Origin: Mycobacterium paragordonae
GTDB lineage: Bacteria > Actinomycetota > Actinomycetes > Mycobacteriales > Mycobacteriaceae
Assembly: GCF_003614435.1 (NCBI RefSeq)
Contig: NZ_CP025546.1
Location: 4,092,001 to 4,156,000, forward strand
DNA: 64,000 nucleotides
Direction: 5' to 3'
Shown here: positions 55,081-64,000 of the stretch, in pieces
How positions within the stretch are numbered: position 1 is the stretch's first letter
Layout of the letters: the number at the start of each line of letters is the position of its first letter
The notes under the pieces: model-generated
The model's input: the letters and a program-made list of their open reading frames with translations, nothing else
Told to the model about the DNA's origin: nothing
Database searches by the model: none
Translations under genes and position numbers: made by a program

Positions 55081-58000
55081 ATGTCGACCTTCGTAATCGC
55101 AGCACCTGAGGCTCTGACCGCGGCGTCAGCGGATTTGAACGGGATCGCGGAAGCGATCAAACGAGCTACGGCGTCGGCGGCGCCGTCGACCACGGGGATC
55201 GCGGCGGCGGCCGCCGACGAGGTGTCCGCGGCGATCGCCCAGATGTTCGGCGGATACGCCCAGTCCTATCAATCCGTGGGCGCTCAGATTGCGTTGTACC
55301 AGGCGCAATTTCAGCAGGCGCTGCTGACGGGCGCGGGCGCGTACGGGGTCGCCGAGGCCGCCAACCAGCTGTCGCTGCAAGCCTTAGAGCAGACCGTGGG
55401 CCAGGTCCTGCTCGAGGCGGTGGACGCGGTGAATGTGCCCGTGTTGGCGTTGACCGGGCGTCCGCTGATCGGCAATGGCGCCAACGGGACCCCCGGCACC
55501 GGTGCCAACGGCGCGCCCGGCGGCTGGTTGATCGGTGACGGCGGGGCTGGCGGATCCGGCGCGTCCGGACCTCCGTTCGGTTACGGCGGCGGTGCCGGCG
55601 GGGATGCGGGGCTGATCGGAACCGGCGGCGCCGGTGGAGCCGGCGGCACCGGCGGGGCGGGCGGCCCGGGCGGGCGAGGTGGATGGCTGTTGGGCACCGG
55701 CGGAACCGGTGGCGCAGGTGGTTTCTCGGCGGTCGGGACCGCCGGGGCCGGCGGGACCGGCGGGGCCGGCGGATTGTTCGGTGGCGGCGGCGCAGGCGGG
55801 CCCGGCGGGTTCGCGACGATCGGGGCCGGCGGAGTCGGCGGGACCGGCGGGGCCGGAGGGCTGCTCAGTGGCCTGGTCGGCGCCGGCGGCGGGGTCGGTG
55901 GCGTCGGCGGCGTCGGGGACACCGGAGGCACGGGTGGAGCTGGCGGGGCCGGTGGACTGTTGTTCGGCGCCGGCGGTGGGGGCGGCACCGGCGGATTGGG
56001 CGGCAGCGGCGGTGGCGGTACCGGAGGTGCCGGCGGTGCGGCCGGTCCCCTGTTCGGCAATGGTGGCGTCGGCGGAACCGGCGGCAGCAGCTTCGGCGGT
56101 AACGGCGGGCCCGGCGGCAACGGCGGGCACGCCGGCTGGTTGTTGGGCTCGGGCGGCGCGGGTGGTGCCGGCGGCGACAACTTCGGCGCGGGCACCGGCG
56201 GCCACGGCGGGGCCGGCGGGGATGCGGGCCTGTTCGGGTTCGGCGGCGCTGGCGGGGTCGGCGGATTCGCGTCCGGCGGCATCGGCGGGTCCGGCGGCAA
56301 CGGCGGCGCGGGCGCCCTGGTGTTCGGCAGCGGCGGGTCCGGCGGGGCGGGCGCCCAGGGCGCGCCGACGTTCGCCGGCGGGGCCGGAGGTGCCGGCGGA
56401 AAGGCCACGCTGTTCGGGCTCGGCGGGACGGGTGGGGTTGGCGGACTCGGCGCCCCGGCGGGCGCCACCGGAGTAACCGGCGACAACGGTCTGTTGCTCC
56501 CGGCGGTGGCGCTCAACGTGATAAACGCCCCCAGCGTGTTGCTGACCGGGCGCCCGCTGATCGGCAACGGCGCCCCGGGCGCGGCCGGCAGTGGGGCCGC
56601 CGGCGGTCCGGGCGGCTGGCTGCTGGGTGACGGCGGGGCCGGCGGGTCGGGCGCCAACGGCATACCCGGCGGACCCGGTGGGGCCGCGGGATTGTTGGGC
56701 GGCGGCGGCACCGGTGGGGCCGGCGGGTTCGGCGCGACGAGTGTCGGCCGGTCCGGCGGCCAGGGCGGCAACGGCGGCTTGTTCTTCGGCAACGCCGGGG
56801 CCGGCGGCGCCGGCGCGGTCGGGTCCGACGGCAACGGCGGCGGCGGTGGAGCCGGCGGGACCGGCGGCATCTTCGGCTCAGGCGGGGTCGGCGGGACCGG
56901 CGCGATGGCCAACCTGGCGATCCCCGGTGTCCTGGGCGGAGCCGGTGGGTCCGGCGGAGCCGGTGGCGCCCTGAGCGGGCTGGTCGGCGCCGGCGGCGGT
57001 AACGGCGGGGTCGGCGGGGCCGGCGACGTCGGAGGTGCAGGCGGAACCGGTGGGGCCGCAGGCATCGCCGGTTCGATATTCGGCGGCGGAGCCGGCACCA
57101 TCGGCGGTTCCGTGGTCGGTGCCGGAGGGGTAGGCGGCGACGGCGGCGGCAGCCTGAACGGCACCGGTGGGCCGGGCGGAAGTGGCGGCGCGGGTGGACA
57201 ATTCGCCGGCGCCGGCGGCTCCGGTGGAGCCGGCGGATCGGTGCTGCTCCCCGTGCTCGGTAGTGGCGGCGGCGGTATCGGCGGAGGCGGAGGCACCGCG
57301 GGCTGGCTGGGCTCCGGAGGCGCCGGCGGTGCGGGCGGCACGGCGGGCGTGGTCATCGTCGGGCAGTCGCCCGGCGGTCCGGGCGGCTTCGGCGGGAACG
57401 CCGGTTTGGTCGGCGTCGGTGGGGCCGGCGGAATCGGCGGATTCGCCGCCACCGGCACCGGTGGGACGGGCGGCCATGGCGGAGTCGGCGGAGCGCTGCT
57501 GGGCAATGGCGGTCCCGGTGGCACGGGGGCTGAAGGCGCCCCCGGCTTCAACAGCGGCAACGGCGGTATCGGCGGCAGTGCCCTGCTGGTCGGTGACGGC
57601 GGCAACGGCGGCAATGCCGGCAATGCGACGACGCTGGCGTTACTGGGCGGCCCCGGTACCGTGGGCAGCGGCGGTCTTCTGTTGGGCATCAACGGGATTC
57701 CTGGGTTGCCCATGAGCCCGAACCTCTTGGTCAACGGGAACTTCGAGATCGCCACCCCGTCACCGTCGGGCACCAGCTCGGTGACCTACCCGGGCTGGTC
57801 GGTAAGCGGCATCCCGACCATCATCACGTACGGCACCCAGAAGGTCAGCTACGTCTTGGGAGTCGCGTTCCCGTTCCCGGATCTGCCGAGTTTCCTGGGC
57901 TTCCCCCAAACGGCTCCCTCGGGGGCCGGCGCCAATTTCGCGGGCGGCGGGCCCGTGGCCACCTCCAGCATCCACCAAACGGTCGATCTCAGCGCCGCAT

Positions 58001-59268
58001 CGGCCAAGATCAACACGGGCACAACGCCCTACACCCTGAGCGGACTGCTCGGCGGATATATGATCGACCCGTCGTCGACCGCGCTGCAGGTCAGCTTCCT
58101 GAACTCGAACGGCGTCGTGCTCGGCACCGGTTCGACCACCACGGTCAGTGCCATCGATCGTCTGGGATTGACTGGGCTGCAACCGCGTTCGGTCTCCGGA
58201 ACGATCCCGGTCGGCACCACCTCCGCGGTGGTCACCGCCACCTTCAACGATGCCAACCCCATCACCAACCACTACAACAACGCCTACGCCGATAATCTGT
58301 CGTTCACTGTGGGTGCTCCGGGGCTGACCCCGGCCGCGCTCACCGTGCCGAATTCCAACGTCGGCCATCTCGATCACGTATTCCTGATCTACATGGAGAA
58401 CCACGGCTTCACTGACATCGTCGGCAGCGTGAACGCCCCTTACATCAACAGCCTGCTGGGCACGTACGGCTCGGCCGACAACTTCTACGCCAACAGCCAC
58501 CCGAGTGCCCCGAACTATTTCCGCGTCCTTGGCGGCTCGGACTTCGGCCTGACCTACAACCCCAACCCGCCCTCCATCAACGCACCCAGCCTGATGCAAG
58601 AGATGGACGGCGCTGGCGTTACGTGGGCCAACTACGCGCAGAGCATGCCTTACCCCGGCGCCCTGGTCTCCTCGGGCGACTACAGCACGTTCCAAATACC
58701 GGCGGCCCAGTACAGCTATGTCTTCAACAACACCGTGGCCTACCAACAACAGCATCTGCTGCCGCTGACGCAGTTGACCACCGATCTCCAAAACACTGCC
58801 ACCACACCGCGGTTCAGCTGGATCGTCGCCAATAACGCCAATGACATGGAAGGGCCGGTTGATTCGCTTCCGGGCATCCTCAACTTCGTGGGCAGTCAGC
58901 TCACGAACCACCAGTACAACGTGGCCGCGGGCGATCAGTTCCTCCAACAGCAGGTGTCGCTCATTCAGAGCTCGCCCGCATGGAACGCGAACCAGAGCGA
59001 CGCGATCATCATCACCTGGGACGAGGACTTCAACAACCTCGGACTGGGCATCGGAAACCAGGGCAACCACGTCCCGATGATCGTCATTCCCAACCAGTAC
59101 GCCGTGACAAACGGTGGGATGCTGTCCGGGCAGTTCGTCACCCATGAGTACTACGACCAGTACAGCTTGATGGCGACGATCGAACAGGCGCTCAGTTCGC
59201 CAAATACGTTGAACCCGTTAACGATGAATGATATGTATGCGACGCCGTTGAATGGGTTCTGGTCGTAG
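55081..59268 (+). CDS. PE_PGRS protein with C-terminal phosphoesterase domain, copy 2
   Basis: 1395 aa, tandem paralogue of the previous gene with the same domain order. PE domain 1-95 ([20 protein letters not shown]); GRPLIGNG at 126 and again near 490; C-terminal module from 878 ([20 protein letters not shown]); phosphoesterase from 1097 with [50 protein letters not shown] and [10 protein letters not shown]. All catalytic-type residues seen in copy 1 are kept. Divergence is largest in the PGRS region. Gene pairs of this kind can recombine, giving antigenic or length variation. Confidence 0.9.
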   Translation: MSTFVIAAPEALTAASADLNGIAEAIKRATASAAPSTTGIAAAAADEVSAAIAQMFGGYAQSYQSVGAQIALYQAQFQQALLTGAGAYGVAEAANQLSLQALEQTVGQVLLEAVDAVNVPVLALTGRPLIGNGANGTPGTGANGAPGGWLIGDGGAGGSGASGPPFGYGGGAGGDAGLIGTGGAGGAGGTGGAGGPGGRGGWLLGTGGTGGAGGFSAVGTAGAGGTGGAGGLFGGGGAGGPGGFATIGAGGVGGTGGAGGLLSGLVGAGGGVGGVGGVGDTGGTGGAGGAGGLLFGAGGGGGTGGLGGSGGGGTGGAGGAAGPLFGNGGVGGTGGSSFGGNGGPGGNGGHAGWLLGSGGAGGAGGDNFGAGTGGHGGAGGDAGLFGFGGAGGVGGFASGGIGGSGGNGGAGALVFGSGGSGGAGAQGAPTFAGGAGGAGGKATLFGLGGTGGVGGLGAPAGATGVTGDNGLLLPAVALNVINAPSVLLTGRPLIGNGAPGAAGSGAAGGPGGWLLGDGGAGGSGANGIPGGPGGAAGLLGGGGTGGAGGFGATSVGRSGGQGGNGGLFFGNAGAGGAGAVGSDGNGGGGGAGGTGGIFGSGGVGGTGAMANLAIPGVLGGAGGSGGAGGALSGLVGAGGGNGGVGGAGDVGGAGGTGGAAGIAGSIFGGGAGTIGGSVVGAGGVGGDGGGSLNGTGGPGGSGGAGGQFAGAGGSGGAGGSVLLPVLGSGGGGIGGGGGTAGWLGSGGAGGAGGTAGVVIVGQSPGGPGGFGGNAGLVGVGGAGGIGGFAATGTGGTGGHGGVGGALLGNGGPGGTGAEGAPGFNSGNGGIGGSALLVGDGGNGGNAGNATTLALLGGPGTVGSGGLLLGINGIPGLPMSPNLLVNGNFEIATPSPSGTSSVTYPGWSVSGIPTIITYGTQKVSYVLGVAFPFPDLPSFLGFPQTAPSGAGANFAGGGPVATSSIHQTVDLSAASAKINTGTTPYTLSGLLGGYMIDPSSTALQVSFLNSNGVVLGTGSTTTVSAIDRLGLTGLQPRSVSGTIPVGTTSAVVTATFNDANPITNHYNNAYADNLSFTVGAPGLTPAALTVPNSNVGHLDHVFLIYMENHGFTDIVGSVNAPYINSLLGTYGSADNFYANSHPSAPNYFRVLGGSDFGLTYNPNPPSINAPSLMQEMDGAGVTWANYAQSMPYPGALVSSGDYSTFQIPAAQYSYVFNNTVAYQQQHLLPLTQLTTDLQNTATTPRFSWIVANNANDMEGPVDSLPGILNFVGSQLTNHQYNVAAGDQFLQQQVSLIQSSPAWNANQSDAIIITWDEDFNNLGLGIGNQGNHVPMIVIPNQYAVTNGGMLSGQFVTHEYYDQYSLMATIEQALSSPNTLNPLTMNDMYATPLNGFWS

Positions 59269-59364
59269 GGCTTTGACAACTGGCCACGGGTGGGCCCACC
59301 GCGCGCAAGCAGCGGCACCGGTCCCACGGCGGTCACGACGGCGTCGTTGCCTACGCTGACCACC

Positions 59365-60570
59365 GTGAACCGGGACGAAGTGATGCGACCGACACGCTCG
59401 GGGCCCAGCTGGCTCACTCCCAACGTGCGGGTGCTCTCGGCGGTGTCGTTCCTGCAGGACAGCGCCAGTGAGCTGCTCTATCCGCTGCTGCCGATCTACC
59501 TCACGGCCGTGCTGGGTGCTCCGCCGTCCGTGGTGGGAGCCGTCGAGGGCGTGGCCGAGGGGGCGGCCTCACTGACAAAACTTGCGGCGGGCCCGCTGGG
59601 CGACAGGTTTGCGCGGCGCCCACTGATCACCACCGGGTACGGGATGGCGGCGCTCGGCAAGGTGATCATCGCGGTGGCCGGGGCCTGGCCGGGTGTGCTC
59701 GCGGGTCGCGTTGTCGATCGGCTCGGCAAGGGTATCCGCGGCGCACCGCGGGACGCGCTGCTGGTCGACCAGGTGGACGAGGCGTTGCGCGGCCGGGTGT
59801 TTGGCTTTCACCGCACGATGGACACCTTGGGCGCCGTCATCGGTCCGCTGCTGGGTCTGGCGTGCTACGAGCTGCTCGACCACAAGATCAAACCGCTGCT
59901 GTATGTCGCGATCGTGCCGGCAGTCCTGAGCGTGGCGCTCATGTTCCTGGTGCGCGAGCGCAGCCGTCCCGTGCCACGAGCAGAGCGGCAATCCATGTGG
60001 ATTGGTGTGCGCACGTTGCCGCGGCCGTACTGGCGGGTGACCGCACTGCTCATCGGCTTCAGCGTGGTGAATTTTCCCGACGCGCTGCTGTTGTTGCGGC
60101 TCAACGAGATCGGCTTCTCGGTGGTGGAGGTGATTCTGGCCTACGTCGGTTACAACGCGGTCTATGCCCTAGCCAGCTACCCGGCCGGAGCGCTTGCCGA
60201 TCGCGTCGGCAGGCCGGCTCTATTCGGCCTCGGTTTGACGTTCTTTGCAATCGGCTATGTCGGGCTGGGACTGACCACCGACATGGTGACGGCATGGCTG
60301 CTGATCGGCGCCTACGGACTGTTCACCGGATGTACCGACGGCGTCGGGAAGGCCTGGATATCCGGGCTCGTCGGCCAGGAGTATCAGGCCAGCGCGCAGG
60401 GCGTGTTTCAGGGCGGCACCGGCCTGGGCGTGCTGATGGCGGGTTTGTGGGCGGGATTCTTGTGGGGCTCAAATGGCCAACTGCCACTGTTGGTTTCGGG
60501 GATCGCCGGCGGTGCGTTCGCGGTCGTGCTGATTGGCGGCCAGCTGGTCCGCGGTGTCGGGCGTCGCTGA
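59365..60570 (+). CDS. MFS transporter
   Basis: 401 aa from GTG 59365 (ATG 59383 possible). About 12 membrane helices; the loop motif GDRFARRPLITTGYG after helix 2, DRLGKGIRGAPRDALL in the next part, and ADRVGRPALFG after helix 8. It resembles drug or sugar-phosphate efflux-type MFS proteins of Actinobacteria; substrate unknown. The N-terminal extension from 59290 is unlikely. Converges on the permease remnant with 8 bp. Confidence 0.83.
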   Translation: MNRDEVMRPTRSGPSWLTPNVRVLSAVSFLQDSASELLYPLLPIYLTAVLGAPPSVVGAVEGVAEGAASLTKLAAGPLGDRFARRPLITTGYGMAALGKVIIAVAGAWPGVLAGRVVDRLGKGIRGAPRDALLVDQVDEALRGRVFGFHRTMDTLGAVIGPLLGLACYELLDHKIKPLLYVAIVPAVLSVALMFLVRERSRPVPRAERQSMWIGVRTLPRPYWRVTALLIGFSVVNFPDALLLLRLNEIGFSVVEVILAYVGYNAVYALASYPAGALADRVGRPALFGLGLTFFAIGYVGLGLTTDMVTAWLLIGAYGLFTGCTDGVGKAWISGLVGQEYQASAQGVFQGGTGLGVLMAGLWAGFLWGSNGQLPLLVSGIAGGAFAVVLIGGQLVRGVGRR

Positions 60571-60578
60571 ACGGTCCG

Positions 60579-60995
60579 TCAGCTGCCGGCGCGCGGTAGG
60601 GTGCGGCCGCGGAAGAAGCCGGGGGCCATCGCCCACCAGAGCGCCATCAGGATCACGCCGAGCACCATCGCCCCGATACCGACCGCAGCGACGGCGCCGA
60701 CTCCGAGGATCGTGATGTTGTTGCCGTCACCGTCGGTCAGCCAGCCCGGCTTGGCGTACTGGATGAGCCCGCAACTGAAAACGATCAATAGGGCCACACC
60801 GCCAAGCGACGGGACGACGCCGCGTATCACGAAGTCCCGCACCGACCTGGTGAGGGTCTTGCGGTAGTACCACGCACACGCAAACCCGTTGAGCCCGTAG
60901 TAGAACGCGATCATCAACCCCACCGATCCGATCAGCGCGACCAGGAGGTTCTCGCTGATGAGCGTCAACAGGACGTAGCAAGGGATGGACACCAG
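60579..60995 (-). pseudogene. C-terminal remnant of an amino-acid permease cut by an IS3 element
   Basis: About 139 residues of an APC-superfamily permease: SIPCYVLLTLISENLLVALI, then SVGLMIAFYYGLNGFACAWY and YRKTLTRSVRDF, with two or three C-terminal helices and FFRGRTLPRAGS. A full permease has about 480 residues. The N-terminal part of the frame (60996-61178) is IS DNA. No permease sequence is on the other side of the IS, so a deletion or rearrangement accompanied or followed insertion. Confidence 0.8.
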
Positions 60996-61061
60996 GGACT
61001 GCCCCCGGTTCGGTTGACTCCTGACCTGTGAGGATTCGTCTTCACTGGAAGGATCAATCTC

Positions 61062-61358
61062 GTGCCCAAACCGTTTCCTGCCGAGTTCCGTGCTGACGTC
61101 ATTGCGGTGGCACGCAAGGGCGAGGCGCCGTTGCGTCAGATCGCGAAGGATTTCGGGATCTCGGAGGCTTGCCTGCATCGCTGGCTCAAGATCGCTGATC
61201 GCGATGACGGTGTCGACCGGCCCGGGTCGCCGGCCGCTGCTGAAGACGTGACCGCGCAGCTACGCGAAGCACACAAGCGCATCAAGCTCCTCGAGCAGGA
61301 GGCCGAGGTGATGCGCCGCGCGGTCGGCTACCTGTCCCGGGACGCCAACCCAAAATGA
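61062..61358 (+). CDS. IS3-family OrfA
   Basis: 98 aa from GTG 61062. Helix-turn-helix in FPAEFRADVIAVARKGEAPL and DFGISEACLHRWLKIAD, then a leucine-zipper-like RIKLLEQEAEVMRRAVGYL for multimerisation. It binds the IS ends. Its stop overlaps orfB (ATGA). Confidence 0.92.
   Translation: MPKPFPAEFRADVIAVARKGEAPLRQIAKDFGISEACLHRWLKIADRDDGVDRPGSPAAAEDVTAQLREAHKRIKLLEQEAEVMRRAVGYLSRDANPK
61349..61355 (+). promoter_or_regulatory. Candidate -1 frameshift heptamer
   Basis: C CCA AAA in the OrfA reading frame just before its TGA fits X XXY YYZ. A -1 slip continues into the orfB frame at ATG 61355, giving an OrfAB fusion transposase, the usual IS3 mechanism. Reinitiation at the ATGA overlap is the alternative. 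Confidence 0.5.
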
Positions 61359-62221
61359 TGTACCCGCTGGTCCTCGACCTTGCCGATGACGGCGTACCCG
61401 TCACGGTGACCTGCCGGGTCCTGGGGTTCTCCACCCAGGCGTTCTATAAATGGCGCAAAGCGCCGCTCTCACAGCGCGATTGGGACGATGCGCACCTGAT
61501 CAACGTCGCCCGCGACATCCACGCCGATGACCCCGCCTTCGGCTACCGGTTCATCGCCGACGAGTTGCCCCGGCACGGGATCACCGCCGGCGAAAACCGT
61601 GTCGCACGGTTGTGCTCCCAGGAGCGCATCTGGTCAATCTTCGCCAAAAAGCGAGGACTGAACCGTCGATCCGGCCCACCGGTCCATGACGACCTCGTGG
61701 AGCGTCAGTTCAGCGCCGCGGCCGCCAACCAGGTGTGGTTGGCCGACATCACCGAGCACCGCACTGAGGAGGGCAAGCTCTACCTGTGCGCCATCAAAGA
61801 CGTGTACTCCAACCGGATTGTGGGCTACTCGATCGACTCGCGGATGAAGGCCTCACTCGCGGTGGCTGCCCTGGATCACGCCGTGGCATTGCGCTCACCC
61901 GTTGCGACGATCGTTCACTCCGACAGGGGCAGCCAATTTCGGTCTCGAAAGTTCGTCCACGCACTGTCGCACACCGGGTTACATGGCTCGATGGGCCGCG
62001 TGGGAGCGTGCGGGGACAACGCGGCGATGGAATCGTTCTTTGCCCTTCTGCAACGCAACGTGCTCGACCGGCGACGCTGGTCTACCCGAGCCGAACTGCG
62101 CCTGGCAATCGTGACTTGGATCGAGCGGACCTACCACCGACGCCGCCGACAGCGCGCACTCGGCAAGCTCACCCCGATAGAGTTTGAACTGCTCCACACA
62201 CCAGTCGCAACCGCGGCCTGA
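61355..62221 (+). CDS. IS3-family OrfB (DDE transposase)
   Basis: 288 aa. Integrase catalytic core: Asp in VWLADITEH, Asp in VHSDRGSQF and Glu in NAAMESFF, spaced as DDE. The C-terminal part has YHRRRRQRALGKLTPIEFE. A HTH_21-like N-terminal segment YRFIADELPRHGI is present. Made either as an OrfAB fusion by frameshifting or separately. No internal stop, so probably active. Confidence 0.93.
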   Translation: MMYPLVLDLADDGVPVTVTCRVLGFSTQAFYKWRKAPLSQRDWDDAHLINVARDIHADDPAFGYRFIADELPRHGITAGENRVARLCSQERIWSIFAKKRGLNRRSGPPVHDDLVERQFSAAAANQVWLADITEHRTEEGKLYLCAIKDVYSNRIVGYSIDSRMKASLAVAALDHAVALRSPVATIVHSDRGSQFRSRKFVHALSHTGLHGSMGRVGACGDNAAMESFFALLQRNVLDRRRWSTRAELRLAIVTWIERTYHRRRRQRALGKLTPIEFELLHTPVATAA

Positions 62222-62310
62222 AATTCGCACCCCGCGAGTCAACTGAACTCGGGGCAGTCCCTTTCGCCCGATAGCCCCCATAGCAGGGCCGCGTTGCGCG
62301 GACAACACAG

Positions 62311-62763
62311 CTACTTCCGCCGCGGCAACCCTCCCAACCACCCATCCCCCAGCAACTCCAACAACTGTCCATCCGGATCCCGCACCATAGCCGCCCCCTC
62401 CGACACCGTCCCTTCCACCACAGACCCCCCAAACTCCCCCACCCGCCCCAACACTGAACGAAGATCCGATACCGAAAACGAAATATGCGTCAGCCCAACC
62501 TGATCCATCACCCGATCGCCGCCGGCCGAAACATCACGACCTGAATAGTCCAGCAGCTCAATCACCAACCCATCCCGCACCAGATAAGTCGCGTGCAACC
62601 CCACCGGCCGCTCAAGCTGCAGCAACGCCGCAGTCCCCTCTTCCGGCGCATCCAACTCCCACCAGAATTCAAACCCCAGCAGCCCTTCGTAAAACCGCCG
62701 CGACGCCGCGCGATCCCGCACACACAACCCGACATGGTTGAAAACGACCGGCTGCGAGCCCAT
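62311..62763 (-). CDS. Glyoxalase/VOC-family protein
   Basis: 150 aa with two beta-alpha-beta-beta-beta units: FNHVGLCVRDRAASRRFYEG with metal His10, and GLTHISFSVSDLRSVL with a second His. A glutamate in PDGQLLELL is the fourth-ligand position. Substrate unknown; lactoylglutathione lyase or dioxygenase activities occur in the family. ATG overlaps the M24 gene stop by 1 bp (TAATG). Codons end heavily in G (GGG, TTG, GTG), unlike the C-ending codons of the rest of the window. Confidence 0.87.
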   Translation of the reverse strand: MGSQPVVFNHVGLCVRDRAASRRFYEGLLGFEFWWELDAPEEGTAALLQLERPVGLHATYLVRDGLVIELLDYSGRDVSAGGDRVMDQVGLTHISFSVSDLRSVLGRVGEFGGSVVEGTVSEGAAMVRDPDGQLLELLGDGWLGGLPRRK

Positions 62764-63914
62764 TACGGCCTCCCGTACCGCGTCAGAACCACAGGGCCGC
62801 TAGCGCCAATCACCACCGTGTCACGCTGAAGGCACCCGCCGACGCCTTCCTCAGCAACCCACGACTGCACGCTCAACACCATCCCCTCCTCCAACACCGC
62901 ATCGCGCCCAAGGCCCAACCCGATCACCGGCGGCTCAGCGCCCAACCCCACCCCGTGAGCAAGCACCACCGAGGCCGCGCCCACACCAGCCCGCTCCCAC
63001 GCTCGATACAGATCAGCCCCGACACCCCCGGCACGACAAGCACCCACCAATGCGTCCAGGCCAGCAGTGCAACGCTCATCCAAAGCCGAATCAGCCCCGC
63101 TAGAGCCAGCCACAAGCGTCCGCGCCAACCCAGCCTCATACCCCGCATACAGCGCCCCCGGCGCCAACACCACCAACTCCCCGTCCCCCACAACCCGGTC
63201 CGCAGCCACATACCGAAGCCCAACCGTCCCCGAGGCAACAAAACACACACTCTCCGATGGCGGCACCGGCGCCCCCAGCCGCGCCACATGCTCGGAGTAC
63301 ACCCCCAGCAGCTCCCGCTCCGAAACCCCCGGTCCCAGCGCCGCGGACATCGCACTCAGCGCCGACTCTGAAATCGCCGCCGCCACTTCAAGACACGTGA
63401 TCTCGGCGTCCGTCTTTACTCGCCGGCAAGCCTCAACTACGGCTCCCCCGTCGACAACCTCCGCACCTGAGGCCAACGACGCGATCATTGCCTTAGTTGA
63501 AGCAGTCAAGCCATCAGTCCCGATCCGCCGCGACTTCCGCAACCCCGGAATCGCCGACACCGACGCCATCAAATTCGCCGGGTTCCAGCTCAGCGGATAC
63601 AAATCCTCGCGCTCGATCTCCGGCGGCACCCCCTCGTCCCACGTCGACAACAGATGCACCCGCCCGGTCGACCGCACCACCACACACACCGGCGCAAAGG
63701 GCAACACCCCCGCGCGGCCCAACAACCGCGCGCCACACACGTAGTGCACATTGCCGGCACCACCGAGAATCAGCGCGTCAATACCGGCAGAATCCATGCC
63801 CGAGAACACCTTTGCACGACGCTCCGCCCGCAACGCGGCGAAGTCAACCCGGCTTGAGTCCTCCAGCGACATCACCCCAACGCGCACACCGGAATCCCGC
63901 GCTACCGGACTCAT
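62763..63914 (-). CDS. M24 peptidase-like (Xaa-Pro aminopeptidase/creatinase) protein, probably metal-free
   Basis: 383 aa from ATG 63914, overlapping the previous stop (ATGA). N-terminal creatinase domain (ALRAERRAKVFSGMDSAGID) and a pita-bread C-domain (TDAEITCLEVAAAISESAL). Of five usual metal ligands only the His in LAHGVGLG is clear: the Asp pair is replaced in VVLAPGALYAGYEAGLART, and Glu by VQSW and LQRD. It may be a creatinase-like hydrolase or a non-catalytic partner of the adjacent M24 protein. Confidence 0.8.
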   Translation of the reverse strand: MSPVARDSGVRVGVMSLEDSSRVDFAALRAERRAKVFSGMDSAGIDALILGGAGNVHYVCGARLLGRAGVLPFAPVCVVVRSTGRVHLLSTWDEGVPPEIEREDLYPLSWNPANLMASVSAIPGLRKSRRIGTDGLTASTKAMIASLASGAEVVDGGAVVEACRRVKTDAEITCLEVAAAISESALSAMSAALGPGVSERELLGVYSEHVARLGAPVPPSESVCFVASGTVGLRYVAADRVVGDGELVVLAPGALYAGYEAGLARTLVAGSSGADSALDERCTAGLDALVGACRAGGVGADLYRAWERAGVGAASVVLAHGVGLGAEPPVIGLGLGRDAVLEEGMVLSVQSWVAEEGVGGCLQRDTVVIGASGPVVLTRYGRP

Positions 63915-64000
63915 ACCGAAGCCCCGTACGGCGAGTACGAATCCCCGCTCAACTTCACCCACCCGTTATCCGTCACGGCCACAATGTCTTCCGCCCGATA
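63911..64000 (-). CDS. C-terminal end of an M24 peptidase, partial
   Basis: Reads in from beyond the window; the last 29 residues include YRAEDIVAVTDNGWVKLSGD and end YGASV. A Glu-Asp pair followed by IVAVTDNG is the typical M24 end (the fifth metal ligand is Glu). It probably is a functional M24 enzyme paired with the degenerate one. Its TGA overlaps the ATG of the next gene. Confidence 0.65.
   Translation of the reverse strand, partial: YRAEDIVAVTDNGWVKLSGDSYSPYGASV

Larger units (their letters stand above)
60995..62261 (+). mobile_element. IS3-family insertion sequence
   Basis: Terminal inverted repeats: GGACTGCCCCCGGTTCGGTT at 60996 and its counterpart ending at 62260 match 22 of 25 bases, and one more G-C pair at 60995/62261 extends them. 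The inside holds orfA and orfB. Length 1267 bp is normal. No target-site duplication: CCA before and TTT after. The left flank is a broken permease and the right flank is unrelated. Confidence 0.88.

Noticed and set aside
55581..57773. 730-aa minus-strand Pro-rich frame opposite the second PE_PGRS gene
   Set aside because: Same artefact of Gly/Ala repeats.
60992..62265. GGAC and GTCC at the IS3 ends as a target duplication
   Set aside because: They are inverted, not direct, and extend the terminal inverted repeats.

Overview
The window is chromosomal DNA of a high-GC actinobacterium, almost certainly a slow-growing non-tuberculous Mycobacterium. It opens on the mycolic-acid FAS-II operon fabD-acpM-kasA-kasB-accD6. 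It then follows the M. tuberculosis Rv2249c-Rv2266 order with local gains and losses (glpD1, TetR, AGPS-like oxidase, diacylglycerol kinase, secreted protein, DUF3145, beta-lactamase-like, methyltransferase, mscR, metallo-hydrolase, SDR, Pro-rich Hsp70-like protein, cyp124, and later the DUF202 pair). It also carries two very large PE_PGRS genes, a family confined to slow growers. No rRNA, tRNA or CRISPR array was seen.

Layout. 0-5.5 kb: FAS-II operon with an operator-like dyad upstream. 5.5-17 kb: FAD monooxygenase, glycerol-phosphate/ether-lipid genes and the mscR pair. 17-29.9 kb: membrane, SDR, SABATH-like methyltransferase, acidic protein, Hsp70-like protein, MmpS-like protein, cyp124, MHS transporter, potassium channel, HAD dehalogenase and DUF202 genes. 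29.9-33.5 kb: a minus-strand envelope cluster of amidase, serine hydrolase and Ser/Thr kinase. 33.5-39 kb: a cyclase-ATPase-LuxR regulator flanked by paralogous secreted proteins, lipoproteins and their decayed copies. 39-41.1 kb: a PknD-like kinase with a beta-propeller. 41.1-43.6 kb: an alcohol dehydrogenase operon. 43.6-45.1 kb: an IS110-family element. 45.3-50.3 kb: aldehyde dehydrogenase, ChoD-like GMC oxidase and a third kinase. 50.7-59.3 kb: two tandem PE_PGRS genes with C-terminal phosphoesterase domains. 59.4-64 kb: an MFS transporter, a permease remnant cut by an IS3-family element, then glyoxalase-like and M24 peptidase-like genes in a different codon style.

The two strongest signals are these. 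(1) The IS110 element has a 5' non-coding region that folds on paper into three consecutive stem-loops. Loops two and three carry four short guide segments that match or complement the left target, right target, left donor and right donor sequences at its own two junctions. This is the layout of a bridge RNA. (2) The tandem PE_PGRS proteins (1387 and 1395 aa) join a PE export domain and a reiterated PGRS region to a jelly-roll-like module and an apparently intact phosphoesterase/acid phosphatase domain, suggesting a PE-exported surface phosphatase pair. Smaller signals include dispersed intergenic palindromes, overlapping divergent promoters, several decayed genes and an M24-like protein lacking most metal ligands.
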